The position numbers and the translations under genes were made by a program. Under the pieces are notes generated by a model, which worked only from the letters and a program-made list of their open reading frames with translations, made no database searches and was not told where the DNA came from. Below are positions 43,767 through 53,148 of a stretch of DNA of 64,000 bases, one piece after another; the stretch's first letter is position 1; every line of letters begins with the position of its first letter. Source of the DNA: DRPG01 sp964655065 (GTDB lineage Bacteria > Myxococcota_A > UBA796 > GCA-2862545); the NCBI GenBank assembly GCA_964655065.1, contig CAZZLC010000003.1, forward strand, positions 62,001 through 126,000. Reading direction: 5' to 3'.

Positions 43767-46468
43767 AGATTCGCGTCACCGTCGACGGGGTTCCGGTGGA
43801 GGTGCCCGCCGGTGCCACCGTGCTCGAGGCCGCCGCCGCCGCGGGGAGCGAGGTGCCGACGCTCTGCCACGACCCACGCATCGAGCCGATGGGATCGTGT
43901 CGGATGTGCCTCGTGGAGATCGACGGGCAGCGGCGCCTGCAGCCGGGCTGTCGCTTCCGGGCCACCCCCGAGATGGTCGTCCACACGAACAGCGCGCGGG
44001 TGCAGCGCCACCGGCAGATGCTGCTCTCCTTCTACCTGGCCGACCACGAGCTCGACGCCGACGGGCTGCCGAAGGAGCGCGGCACGGGCAACCGCCTCCG
44101 CTCGCACGTCGAGACCTACGGCACGGGCGGCGCCCTGCCCGCGATCGGCGCGCCGCGGGGCTACCGCGAGGACGACAACCCCTACGTCCACTTCGACCCC
44201 GAAGCCTGCGTCCTCTGCAACCTCTGCGTGCGCTACTGCGACGAGATCGAGGCCGTCTCCGCGATCACCCTCGCCAATCGGGGGGCTGCGACCACGATCG
44301 CGACCGCCGATCAGCGCGGCCTGCTCGACACGAGCTGCGAGATGTGCGGCGGCTGCATCGCGGTCTGCCCCACCGGCGCGATGACCGAGAAGCCGAGCCT
44401 CGGGTCGGACTGGCGCGAAGAAGAGAAGGTGCGGACCACCTGCAACTTCTGCGGGGTGGGATGCCAGCTCGATCTGCACGTGAAGGACGACCGCATCGTC
44501 CGCATCACGTCGCCCGAGCCGGGCGAGACGGTCAACGACGGCAACACCTGTGTGAAGGGCCGCTTCGCCTACGAGTTCGTGCACCACGAGGAGCGGCTGA
44601 CCGCCCCCCTCGTGCGCGGTGACGACGGGCAGCTGCGACCCACGACCTGGGAGCACGCCCTGCAGAACGCAGCCCGCGGCCTGCTCGGAGTGAAGGATCG
44701 CCACGGAGCGGACGCGCTCGGCTTCGTCAGCAGCAGCCGGTGCACCGGTGAGGAGAACTACCTCGTCCAGAAGCTGGCCCGTGCCGCCTTCGGAACCAAC
44801 AACTGTCACCAGTGCGCCGCCACGTGACACGCGCCCACGGTCGCCGGTCTGGTGACCATGTTCGGCGCGGGCGCGATGACGAACTCGATCCCCGAGATCC
44901 GAGACACCGAGCTGATGTTCGTGATCGGCTCGAACACCACCGAGGCCCATCCCGTCATCGCGATGGAGATGAAGCGGGCCGCCCGCAACGGCGCGAAGTT
45001 GATCGTCGCCGATCCCCGGAAGATCTGGCTGACGGAGATCGCCGATCTGCACCTGCAGCTGAAGCCGGGCACCGACGTGGCCCTGCTGTCGGCCATGGGT
45101 CACGTCATCCTGACCGAGGACCTCGTCGATCACACCTTCGTCGACGCGCACACCGAGAACCTCGAGGCGGTGCGCGAGGCGTATCGCGACACGACGCCGG
45201 AGTGGGCCGAGGTCATCACCTCCGTGCCGGCCGACGACATCCGCCGCGCGGCGCGAATGTACGCGACGACCGACAAGGCGGGCATCTACTACACGCTGGG
45301 GATCACCGAGCACACCCACGGCACCGACAACGTGTACGGGCTCGCGAACCTGGTGCTGATGACCGGGCACCTGGGCAAGCCCTCGGCGGGGATGAACCCC
45401 CTGCGGGGCCAGAACAACGTCCAGGGCGCCAACGACGCCGGGGCGAGCCCCGTGTTCTACCCCGGCTACCAGCGGGTCACCGACCCCGCGGCCCGAGCCC
45501 GCTTCGAGGCGGCGTGGGGCGTCCCGCTGTCGCCCACGGAGGGTCTCAACCTCAACGTCATGATGAAGGAGATGGCAGCCGGTCGACTGAAGGGTCTGTA
45601 CGTCGTGGGTGAGGACATCGTGCTGTCCGAACCGAACGCGGAGAAGGTGGAGCGAGGCCTCAATCAGTGCGAGTTCGTGGTGCTCCAGGACATCTTCCTC
45701 AACGAGACGGCGCGCTTCGCCGACGTGGTGCTGCCCGCGGCCTGCTTTGCGGAGAAGGACGGGGTGTTCACGAACTCAGACCGTCGCGTCCAGCGCGTGC
45801 GCAAGGCCGTCTCCCCGCCGGGTGAGGCCCGGGCGGACTGGGAGATTGTCTGTGACCTGGCGCGGGCGTGCGGCTACCCCATGCCCCACTACGCCTCGCC
45901 AGCCGAGGTCTACGACGAGATGGCGGGGCTGACCGACAAGTTCACGGGCATCAGCCACGCCCGCCTCGACGTGGAGACGGCGGGACTGCAGTGGCCGTGC
46001 CCCACGCCAGACCATCCCGGTACGCCGACCCTGCACGGTGACGGCCCCATCAAGGGCAAGGCCTCGTTCCAGCCCATCGCGTACCGTCCGAGCGACGAGC
46101 TGCCCGACGACGACTACCCCCTGCTTCTGTCCACCGGCCGCACCCTCTACCACTACAACGCGGGCACCCAGACCCGCCGCGCGAGCGGCCCCCTGGCGAA
46201 GCAGCGCGAGAACTTCGTCGAGATGCACCGCAGGGACGCGAAGCGGCGCGGGCTTCGCGACGGTGACCGGGTGCGGGTGACCTCGCGGCGCGGAGAGATC
46301 GAGGCGGTGGTGTGGGTGAGCCCGCGCATGCGCCACGGCTGCGTGTGGATGCCGCTCCACTTCCCGGAGTCGCTGACGAACCGGCTCACCAACGACGCCG
46401 GCGACGCGGTGACCGGCACGGGCGAGTACAAGGTGTGCGCGGTGCGTGTGGCCCGGGTCGAGCGATAG
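43763..46468 (+). CDS. Selenocysteine formate dehydrogenase alpha subunit (UGA at codon 355 read as Sec)
   Basis: One frame of 901 residues is interrupted only by TGA at 44825-44827, exactly where formate dehydrogenases carry their active-site Cys/Sec (CHQCAAT-U-HAPTVAGL). A SECIS hairpin follows. Cluster ligands are all present: [2Fe-2S] C35/C46/C49/C63, two ferredoxin clusters C149/152/155/159 and C192/195/198/202, and [4Fe-4S] C227/230/234/263. The C-terminal part binds molybdenum or tungsten bis-pterin. It oxidises formate to CO2 (reversible) and passes electrons to the NuoE-F-like beta subunit. A plain ORF call would split it into two pieces. fdhD and sel genes are not nearby. Confidence 0.95.
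44825..44857 (+). promoter_or_regulatory. SECIS element for UGA recoding
   Basis: The UGA is followed after 11 bases by a hairpin: GGTCGCC (44839-44845), loop GGTCT (44846-44850), GGTGACC (44851-44857), seven pairs with one G-U. The loop starts 18 bases after the UGA. Both the loop sequence GGUCU and the 18-base distance equal those I remember for E. coli fdhF, so SelB binding is expected. Confidence 0.92.
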
Positions 46469-46482
46469 CCCCGACCCCGACG

Positions 46483-46502
46483 CACTCGCGACCGCGCGAG
46501 TG
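46483..46502. terminator. Bidirectional hairpin between convergent genes
   Basis: CACTCGCG-ACCG-CGCGAGTG is a perfect 8-base stem with a 4-base loop in the 41-base space between the stops of fdh alpha and the M48 protease gene. It lacks a T tract, so termination would depend on the hairpin alone or on Rho. Confidence 0.6.
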
Positions 46503-46509
46503 AGGGACG

Positions 46510-47715
46510 TCAGTCCAGCCGGACCGGCTCCTCGATGGCCTGGTCGACGACGCTGCCGTCGACGTCGAGATCACGCGCGAACCCGTACAGCGTGGCCCGC
46601 TCGAGGTCGTCGACCCGCCCGTCGGAGCGGGCCACCAGCGCGACGTCACGAACGACCTGGGCTCTTCGCGCCCGGCGTACCTTGCCCCGACCGTCCTCGA
46701 TGCGACGCGGGAGGTCCGCCTCGAGCGCCTCGGCCGAGAGCTCGGCTGGGAGGTGCTTCGGCCCCAGCAACGTGTTGAGGGCCTCCATCTCCTCGGGAGT
46801 GATGACCCCGTTCACCTTGGCCATCACCACGCCCATCGCCAGGACGAGGCGCCGCATGTGTTCCGCCTCTTCGGTGACCTCGTCGAGGTAGTTCGGCTCC
46901 ATCAGCGTCATGAGATCGCTGACCTCGAGGTCGACGTCGGACAGGGACCGACCGTCGGCCACGAACGCCTCGGACGCCATGAACGCCTGGGCCGCCTTGA
47001 GCCGGACCGGGCTGAAGGGGTGGGAGGCGAGCCAGTCGCGGTGGAGGATGGGCTCCTCGGACTGCTCCACCTCCCGATAGAGCTCGGTCGCCTGGTCGAG
47101 GAAGGCCTGCACCTGGGGAGCGCTGGGTGCCGTCGTGAGACCGCTGGACAGCTTGAAGAACGACCGCGCCGCCGCCGGAAACGACTGCGAACACCACAAG
47201 CCTGCCCGGTCGGAGCTGATCTCGGCGAACCGCTGCCAGGCCCGCAGCCGAATGGCCAGCGCCGCCGGCACCGGGCGATTCGGGTCGGCCAGGATCTCGA
47301 GCGGGATCTCGTGGTGCCGGTAGTGATGGTGGCCGAGCTCGTGGCCGATCACGAAGGTGAGCTCCTCCCGATCGAGCGCCTCGAACAACGACGACGACAG
47401 GAGCACGAAGGATCGCTGCTTCTCGCCCCGAGGCATCGCGGCATTGAAGATGGGCGAGGGGTAGACGTAGATCTCGACTTCGTCGGTGACCCCGAGCCGC
47501 TCCTTGCAGGTGTCGACGATCTCGTAGGCCTCGGGCGCGATGGCGCGCGTGAGCCGGAGGGCGGTCGCGAGCAGCGATCGGCGGATCCCGAGGTGCTTGT
47601 CCTTCTCGAAGGCCTCGCGCTCCTTGATCGCCTGGGCGATGCGAGGCTCCTCGCGGAGCTTCGCCTCGATCTCGAGCTCGGCCTGACTGCGGATGCGGTC
47701 GGCATCGATGGTCAT
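46510..47715 (-). CDS. M48 zinc protease with C-terminal TerB-like domain
   Basis: The 401-residue product has the zinc motif H125ELGH129 within VIGHELGHHHYRH and a third ligand region FAEISSDRAG near 168, typical of M48 peptidases. The final 120 residues look like a TerB-type helical domain (VVMAKVNGVITPEEMEALNT and VRDVALVARSDGRVDDLERA). No membrane helix is obvious, unlike HtpX, so it may be soluble. ATG 47715 follows CAGGGAGATCCG. The TerB part often links to stress or membrane sensing. Next on the strand upstream is a membrane-anchored protein gene 16 bases away. Confidence 0.85.
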   Translation of the reverse strand: MTIDADRIRSQAELEIEAKLREEPRIAQAIKEREAFEKDKHLGIRRSLLATALRLTRAIAPEAYEIVDTCKERLGVTDEVEIYVYPSPIFNAAMPRGEKQRSFVLLSSSLFEALDREELTFVIGHELGHHHYRHHEIPLEILADPNRPVPAALAIRLRAWQRFAEISSDRAGLWCSQSFPAAARSFFKLSSGLTTAPSAPQVQAFLDQATELYREVEQSEEPILHRDWLASHPFSPVRLKAAQAFMASEAFVADGRSLSDVDLEVSDLMTLMEPNYLDEVTEEAEHMRRLVLAMGVVMAKVNGVITPEEMEALNTLLGPKHLPAELSAEALEADLPRRIEDGRGKVRRARRAQVVRDVALVARSDGRVDDLERATLYGFARDLDVDGSVVDQAIEEPVRLD

Positions 47716-47731
47716 CGGATCTCCCTGCAGT

Positions 47732-48343
47732 TCACGGCACCCCGGCGTTGGGGTCGCCGGGATCGGCACCCTCGTCGAGCACGGCCAGAGCCCGCTCCGC
47801 CATCCGCGCCCGGTAGGCCGCGATGGTGTCGGGGTCCTCGAGGTAGGAGGGTACCGGGATGTCGGCCAGCGCCGTGGCCACGTCCTCTCGCGCCTCGCTG
47901 CGCTTCGCCGCCGCCTCCTCTTCGGTCAGTACACCGCCGATGACGGCCGCCCGCACGATCTGGTCGAAGTACCTCAGCGCCAGCGTCTTCTCGTGCAGCA
48001 GGCGCGACACCTCGAGATCGAACGCCGAGCCCGCCGCCGCAGAGACCGAGGGCCGAAGGCTTATCTCGACGAGGTCATCGAAAGCGGCGTCGACGTCACC
48101 ACGGGTAGGCATGGAGGTGACGTTGCGAACCGCCGGCCGGGGTGGGGCCTCGCGCGCCGGTGTGCCTGGCCGGGGCGCCACGACCCGAGGTGAGGCCTTG
48201 GTGCGCATCGCGGCCCTCGGGGCCGGCTTGGTGGGGGGCTCGGGCGCGTCGTCGGGCGTGCCCCGGATGCCCCAGAAGCCCAGGGCGGCCAGCAGGACGG
48301 CCGCCAGGAGGATCGGCAGGAGAGTCTGGAGGTTCTTCGGCAT
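47732..48343 (-). CDS. Membrane-anchored protein of unknown function
   Basis: The 203-residue product has one N-terminal membrane helix (LLPILLAAVLLAALGFWGI), a Pro/Ala-rich linker of about 55 residues, and a helical C-terminal domain (RGDVDAAFDDLVEISLRPSV to about 190). No motif is recognised. It probably sits in the inner membrane with its C-terminus outside. It is transcribed with the M48-TerB protease gene and could be its partner or regulator, by proximity only. Confidence 0.75.
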   Translation of the reverse strand: MPKNLQTLLPILLAAVLLAALGFWGIRGTPDDAPEPPTKPAPRAAMRTKASPRVVAPRPGTPAREAPPRPAVRNVTSMPTRGDVDAAFDDLVEISLRPSVSAAAGSAFDLEVSRLLHEKTLALRYFDQIVRAAVIGGVLTEEEAAAKRSEAREDVATALADIPVPSYLEDPDTIAAYRARMAERALAVLDEGADPGDPNAGVP

Positions 48344-48424
48344 GTCGCTGCCAGCCTACCCCACCCCGGGGCCCGCGTGCGACCCACCAACGGCCACCCG
48401 CAGACCTTCGACATAGGAGTCCTC

Positions 48425-48859
48425 ATGGCCTCTCCACGCGTCCCGTTTCATCTCGCGATTCCCGTCGACGACCTCGACGCCGCGCGGACCTTCTACGTCG
48501 AGGTCCTGGGTGCCGGCGTCGGTCGCACCAGCGCCCGCTGGATCGACTTCGACCTCGGCGGGCACCAGATCACGGCTCACCTCGTCGACGAGCCGATCAC
48601 CACCCCGACAACCAACGCGGTCGACAAGCACGACGTGCCCGTCCGCCACTTCGGGCTCGTGCTCCCCTGGGAGGAGTGGCACGCGACCGCCGACGACCTG
48701 AAGGCCCGCGGCACCGGGTTCCTCGTCGAGCCACACCTCCGGTTCGCGGGCGAGGTGGGGGAGCAGGCCACGATGTTCTTCACAGACCCCGCCGGCAACG
48801 CGATCGAGCTGAAGTCGTTTCGCGATCCGGAGCAGCTCTTCGCCACGGACGACCCGTGA
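48425..48859 (+). CDS. VOC-family (glyoxalase/dioxygenase fold) protein
   Basis: The 144-residue product has the paired beta-alpha-beta units of the vicinal oxygen chelate fold: FHLAIPVDDLDAARTFYVEV at the start, then HFGLVLPWEEW and TDPAGNAIELKSF. The likely metal ligands are H in FHLAI, H in RHFGL and E in AIELK. The second half reads DPAGNAIELKSF as in many small dioxygenase-like members. AGGAG precedes the ATG at 48425; a longer start upstream is less likely. Coupled by one base to the HtrA gene. Substrate unknown. Confidence 0.82.
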   Translation: MASPRVPFHLAIPVDDLDAARTFYVEVLGAGVGRTSARWIDFDLGGHQITAHLVDEPITTPTTNAVDKHDVPVRHFGLVLPWEEWHATADDLKARGTGFLVEPHLRFAGEVGEQATMFFTDPAGNAIELKSFRDPEQLFATDDP

Positions 48860-50094
48860 TGGGAGCGACCTGGCTGCTCTGGCTCGGGCTCGGCAGCGCG
48901 CCCTCGCTCGCGGCCGATCGGGAGACCCCGATCGTCCTCGCGGTGCGGCGCGCCACGCCGGGGGTCGTCACGGTCGAGGTCGAGGTCGACTCGCCCGGCC
49001 TGTTCGGGTTCGGCGCCCCGCGAGCCTCGGAGGGTTCGGGGGTCGTCATCAGTGCAGAGGGGCTCGTGCTGACCAACGCGCACGTCGTTCGAGGCGCTCG
49101 CCGCATCTCGGTCCACTCGGATCGCGGAGAGGGCTACGAAGCCCGTGTGATGGCGGTCGAGGACGACCTGGATCTGGCCGTCCTCAAGATCCAGGGCGCG
49201 GCCAAGCTCACCCCGCTGACCATCGGCGACAGCGACGAGCTGATGCTGGGCGAGACGGTCATCGCCATCGGCAACCCGCTCGGGCTCGGCCTCACCGTCT
49301 CGACGGGGGTGGTCGCCTCCGTCCGACGCGACCTCGAGATCACGCGGGGGATCCAGCAGTCGTTCGTGCAGACCGACGCCGCCATCAATCCCGGCAACTC
49401 CGGCGGCGCGCTCGTGAACATCAACGGGGAGCTGATCGGCATCAACACGGCAATCCGCGCAGACGCCGAGGGCATCGGGTTCGCGATCCCGGTCAACCGG
49501 GCCATGAAGATCGCTGCCGACCTCGTGAACTACGGCGCGGTCCGGGCTCCGTGGCTCGGGGTCGACGTGCAGGACCTGGATCCGTGGCGACGGGTGCCCG
49601 CGGTCCGCATCAGCGGCGTCGCCCCCGGGGGGCCGGGCCACGAGGCCGGCCTGCAGGTCGGCGACCTCGTGACCGAGATCGAGGGCCGCCCCGTGACCTC
49701 CCGGGCCGAGCTCAATGCGCGACTCGCCGAGCGCACGCCTGGCGACCGGATCCGCCTCACCACGGTCCGCGACAACCGCTACGCCGAGATCACGCTCGCC
49801 ACCACCGCGGTGCCTGCCGACCTCGGCCAGAAGCTCCTCGACCGGCACATCGGCATCGAGGTGAAGGCGACGCCCCCGGGACTGCTGGTGGTGGCGATGA
49901 AGGGTCGCGGGGCCTGGGCGCTCGCGAACCTGCGGATCGGCGACCTCGTCGTCGCGGTGGATGGCCAACTCACCCGGGATCTCGGCGACCTGACCGACGC
50001 GCTGCGCCAGGCCCAGGCCCAACACCGCGGGCAGGCGCTCTTCACGGTGCGTCGGGGCCGGGCCCAGGGTCACGTCAGCCTGGCTCTGCGGTAG
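48859..50094 (+). CDS. HtrA/DegP-type periplasmic serine protease
   Basis: The 411-residue product has a signal peptide (WLLWLGLGSAPSLAAD) and a trypsin-like protease with triad H75 (TNAHVV), D105 (DLDLAV) and S181 (NPGNSGGA). Two PDZ domains follow (about 235-310 and 325-405), the first with VRISGVAPGGPGHEAGLQVG. These proteases degrade or refold damaged envelope proteins. Its ATG overlaps the VOC gene stop by one base. The stop abuts the stop of the convergent gene with no gap (TAGCTA at 50092-50097). Confidence 0.95.
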   Translation: MGATWLLWLGLGSAPSLAADRETPIVLAVRRATPGVVTVEVEVDSPGLFGFGAPRASEGSGVVISAEGLVLTNAHVVRGARRISVHSDRGEGYEARVMAVEDDLDLAVLKIQGAAKLTPLTIGDSDELMLGETVIAIGNPLGLGLTVSTGVVASVRRDLEITRGIQQSFVQTDAAINPGNSGGALVNINGELIGINTAIRADAEGIGFAIPVNRAMKIAADLVNYGAVRAPWLGVDVQDLDPWRRVPAVRISGVAPGGPGHEAGLQVGDLVTEIEGRPVTSRAELNARLAERTPGDRIRLTTVRDNRYAEITLATTAVPADLGQKLLDRHIGIEVKATPPGLLVVAMKGRGAWALANLRIGDLVVAVDGQLTRDLGDLTDALRQAQAQHRGQALFTVRRGRAQGHVSLALR

Positions 50095-50931
50095 CTACTG
50101 CTGGCCCCGCACGCGGCCCCGCAGCGACTCGAGCTGCCCCAGCGCCTGCGCGTCGGGCGGCGCGCGGCGAACGTGATGCTGCTCCCACTGCTGGACCATC
50201 GTTCGGTGGATCGCATCGGCGACCGGGGGTGGAACGAGCAGGAGGTAGGACTGTCCTCGATCCGTGCGCCAGGAGACCTCACCGGTCCGTGCGCGCTCGA
50301 TCCTGCGGATCTCCGACCACGCCACCTTGGCCACCGTCCGCCGCCGGTGCCGCACGTGCAGGAACTCGGGGCCCACCGCCACCCTTCGCTCGGGGATCGC
50401 GTAGACCGGGTAGCGAATGGTGAACCGGGCCTCGTTCCACTCGATGCGCTGATCGACCACGACGTCTTCCGGTTCGGGTACTCGGCCGAGGTGGGCCACC
50501 GCGTGCCGCAACTGGTACGCCTGGGCCACGTCCACGCTGTCGACGACGTGGTTCTGCCGCGTCTGCACGGACACCCTGGCGAAGCCGAACCCGTCGGGCT
50601 CGATGAACACGCCGCGGATCTCGTCCCACGCCAACACGACGTCGTCCTCCCTCGTCCGGATGGCCAGTCCGCTGGCGTGCACCTCGATCGCCGCCTTCAG
50701 GGTGCGTCGGTGTCGGACGATCACGACCGCGATGAGCGGCGTGAGCACGGCGACCGGCGGACAGCCCGTGACCTCGACCCCCACGGCCAACGAGAACGTC
50801 GCGAATGTCAGCAGCAGCCCGAGGAGGGCGGCCAGCAAGAGCGCGTAGGGAACCCGGGGGTCGAGAGCCGCCGGCCCGCCCACCAGGTGACCGGGGACGA
50901 CGAGCAGGCGTCGGCTCGACGGTTCTTCCAT
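50095..50931 (-). CDS. Two-helix membrane protein with PH-like domain
   Basis: The 278-residue product has two adjacent membrane helices (about 26-70, YALLLAALLGLLLTFATFSL and VAVLTPLIAVVIV) and a soluble domain with repeating beta strands (ASGLAIRTREDDVVLAWDEI, then LHVRHRRRTVAKVAWSEIRR). These resemble bacterial PH or YdbT-like domains. Function unknown. A TATAGT box on this strand (50943-50938) sits 7 bases before the ATG, which suggests a leaderless transcript. It is convergent with the HtrA gene. Confidence 0.75.
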   Translation of the reverse strand: MEEPSSRRLLVVPGHLVGGPAALDPRVPYALLLAALLGLLLTFATFSLAVGVEVTGCPPVAVLTPLIAVVIVRHRRTLKAAIEVHASGLAIRTREDDVVLAWDEIRGVFIEPDGFGFARVSVQTRQNHVVDSVDVAQAYQLRHAVAHLGRVPEPEDVVVDQRIEWNEARFTIRYPVYAIPERRVAVGPEFLHVRHRRRTVAKVAWSEIRRIERARTGEVSWRTDRGQSYLLLVPPPVADAIHRTMVQQWEQHHVRRAPPDAQALGQLESLRGRVRGQQ

Positions 50932-51006
50932 CGGGCAACTATACCGCGGGCTTTCTGATCCCCGAGGGCCCCGGGTCGAAGAGGTGAAGCTCCCCATGGA
51001 GGCCCC

Positions 51007-51855
51007 GTGTTCCGATCGTCCCTCACCGCCCTCGTGTTGATCACCACCACCGGCTGCCTGCCCACCGAGATGGGCGTGCTCGAGGCCCTCGATGCGCTCG
51101 GCGAGGTCGGCCGCTCCGGCCGCGGCCTCCAATCCACGGGCGACGTGATCGACGTCTCGACCGACTTCACGATCGGTCAGGCCCTCGAGGACGCCGCCGA
51201 CGCCATCGCCGCGTTCTGGGAGAGCCAGGTCGACTGCACCACCGTCGCTGTCGACGGCGCGACCGTGACCGTCGACTATGGCACCCTCGAGGACGCCTGC
51301 ACCTACAACGGGCGCACCTATGCCGGGATCACCACGGTATCGGTGGCGAGCACCGCGCCGGGCGCCCTGGAGGTCGAGCACGACTGGCTGGGCTTCACCA
51401 ACGGCGACGTGACGCTCGATGGCGGCGCGACCGTCACCTGGGACGGCACGGACCGCACCCGCCGCGTCGAGACCGAGCACACCTGGACCGACGACGAAGG
51501 AACGGTCGACGTGTTCGGCGACCACCTCACCGCCCCCCTCGCCGAGGGGGTCCCCTTCTGGGAGAGCGGGTTCACCCTCGAGGGAACGCGAGAGTGGATC
51601 ACGGAGCGCGGCGAGTGGACGCTCGACACGAGCGACCTCGAGCTTCGGCTCGTCGATCCGGCTCCCCAGGCAGGCAACGTCTCGCTCCGAGCCCCGAACG
51701 GCAAGACGCTGGCCATCGAGTACTCCCGCGTGGACGAGACCACCATCCAGGCCGTGCTGGTCGGGGTGCGTGGCGGGGACCGGACCTACCACATCAGCCT
51801 GCTCGGCCAGGTCGAAGAGGCGGATGGCGAGCCCGCCGCGACCCCGGGCTCCTGA
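51007..51855 (+). CDS. Lipoprotein of unknown function
   Basis: The 282-residue product has a lipobox (LVLITTTGC) and a beta-rich body with many Thr and Asp (for example VTLDGGATVTWDGTDRTRRV, FTLEGTREWITERGEW). No family is recognised. GTG 51007 has GGAGG 4-5 bases upstream. Alternating Thr/Asp strands suggest an elongated beta fold at the cell surface. It is divergent from the PH-like membrane protein. Confidence 0.8.
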   Translation: MFRSSLTALVLITTTGCLPTEMGVLEALDALGEVGRSGRGLQSTGDVIDVSTDFTIGQALEDAADAIAAFWESQVDCTTVAVDGATVTVDYGTLEDACTYNGRTYAGITTVSVASTAPGALEVEHDWLGFTNGDVTLDGGATVTWDGTDRTRRVETEHTWTDDEGTVDVFGDHLTAPLAEGVPFWESGFTLEGTREWITERGEWTLDTSDLELRLVDPAPQAGNVSLRAPNGKTLAIEYSRVDETTIQAVLVGVRGGDRTYHISLLGQVEEADGEPAATPGS

Positions 51856-51948
51856 TCTTCGGCCGTCACTCGCCAGGCTCTGTCGGCTCCGCGAGAAGGG
51901 GCGCAGAGGCCCCATCGCCCTGCAGAATGCGGCGTTCCCAGCCGCCGG

Positions 51949-52173
51949 TCAATCCTCGATCTGAGCCACCGCGTCGCGCCACGCCAACCACGCCGACAGC
52001 AGGTGGCAGATCCAGCCGAGCAGACCGCCGCTCCCGATCCAGAAGCCCGGGGTGACGACGAGCCAGACGATGCCCCAGAAGAAGCGACCGTTGTAGATCT
52101 GACCTACCCCGGGCACGACGAGGGAGAGTACTGCGGCCAGGCCGGGGCTGTGGTTGGTTTCGGACACGGCCAC
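51949..52173 (-). CDS. Small TM2-like membrane protein
   Basis: The 74-residue product has two membrane segments (LAAVLSLVVPGVGQIYNGRF, WGIVWLVVTPGFWIGSGGLL) with PGVGQIYNGRFFWGI, the pattern of TM2/DUF5683-type small proteins. GTG 52173 is chosen because GGAGGA precedes it by 4-5 bases. It is short and lies opposite to the thioredoxin gene. Function unknown. Confidence 0.75.
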   Translation of the reverse strand: MAVSETNHSPGLAAVLSLVVPGVGQIYNGRFFWGIVWLVVTPGFWIGSGGLLGWICHLLSAWLAWRDAVAQIED

Positions 52174-52264
52174 GAGTTCCTCCAGGCGGTTGCTCGACTC
52201 CCCCTTATCGAGGACGGGGCCGCGAGTGGGCCGCCCATCCAGCCGGGTCGTTATGGTTCGCGTC

Positions 52265-52813
52265 ATGGCGGACGACCCCGATCTCGACGATGATCTCCCT
52301 CCTCCGCGTACCTGGCGCGACCGGCTGCGCAACACCCTGCGCGACGTCGCCATCCTCGGTGCAGTCGTGCTGTTCGGCATGCCGATCGTCGCGTGGCTGC
52401 GCGGCCCCGAGCTCCCGGAACAGGCACCCGCGTTCACGCTCTCCGACGTGGACGGCAACCTCGTCTCCCTCTCCGACTACGAGGGGCAGACCGTCGTTCT
52501 CAACTTCTGGGCCACCTGGTGCGGCCCCTGTCGCCTCGAAGCGCCGGTCTTCGCCGAGTTCGCCGCCTCCCACCCCGACGTGCCCGTCCTCGGGCTCGCG
52601 GTCGACGGGCCACCGCAGAAGGTGCGTCGCGTGGCCGAGGAGATCGGCATGGACTTCCGCGTGGTGATGGCCGATCGCGCGGTGGTCGACGCCTACGACG
52701 TCTCCGTCTACCCCACGACGGTCGTGGTCGGCCCCGACGGGGACGTGCGGTGGTCTCACGCAGGGATCATGTTCCGGCCCCACCTCGCCTGGGCGACCGG
52801 CTACCTCTGGTAG
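52265..52813 (+). CDS. Membrane-anchored TlpA-like thioredoxin
   Basis: The 182-residue product has a membrane helix (VAILGAVVLFGMPIVAWLRG, about 28-47) and an AhpC/TlpA-type domain with W85C86GPC89, preceded by VVLNFWAT and followed by a cis-Pro region (VSVYPTTVVV). It should reduce or form disulfides in the periplasm, for example in cytochrome c maturation. ATG 52265 is used; upstream in-frame codons lack a ribosome site and would cross the divergent small gene. It is followed 29 bases later by a small membrane protein. Confidence 0.9.
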   Translation: MADDPDLDDDLPPPRTWRDRLRNTLRDVAILGAVVLFGMPIVAWLRGPELPEQAPAFTLSDVDGNLVSLSDYEGQTVVLNFWATWCGPCRLEAPVFAEFAASHPDVPVLGLAVDGPPQKVRRVAEEIGMDFRVVMADRAVVDAYDVSVYPTTVVVGPDGDVRWSHAGIMFRPHLAWATGYLW

Positions 52814-52842
52814 GCCAGGAACGACCACCGAACGGGGGATCC

Positions 52843-53148
52843 GTGGACGAGGACTTCGTCAGACAACGCGCCCGGCGCACCCTGCTGCGGAACGGATTCA
52901 TCGCCGTGGGCCTCGGATTGCTGCAGTTCCTCGTCAATCCGTGCTTCCTGATGAGCATCGCGGCGGCGGGAGCCGGGCTCCTCGCCATTCGAGAGGCGCG
53001 CTCGCTCCAGGATGCCCTGGGGGAGGACTACCCCACCGACGTTGGGCGAACCTCGCAGATCCTCGGATTCACCGGCGTCGCGCTGGTCGGCGCGTGGTTC
53101 CTCGGCATGACAGGGTTCTTTCTCGCTGCCGTCCTCGGGTCGTCCTGA
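52843..53148 (+). CDS. Small membrane protein of unknown function
   Basis: The 101-residue product has two hydrophobic pairs (FIAVGLGLLQFLVNPCFLMS, GFTGVALVGAWFLGMTGFFL) and a charged central loop. GTG 52843 follows GGGGG by 5 bases. It lies 29 bases after the thioredoxin gene on the same strand. The stop (TGA) abuts the stop of the convergent hemolysin III gene (TGACTA at 53146-53151). No family assignment. Confidence 0.72.
   Translation: MDEDFVRQRARRTLLRNGFIAVGLGLLQFLVNPCFLMSIAAAGAGLLAIREARSLQDALGEDYPTDVGRTSQILGFTGVALVGAWFLGMTGFFLAAVLGSS

Noticed and set aside
44825..44827. Stop codon that would make the formate dehydrogenase alpha gene a pseudogene
   Set aside because: It stands exactly at the active-site Sec position, the frame is open on both sides and a SECIS hairpin follows at the right distance.
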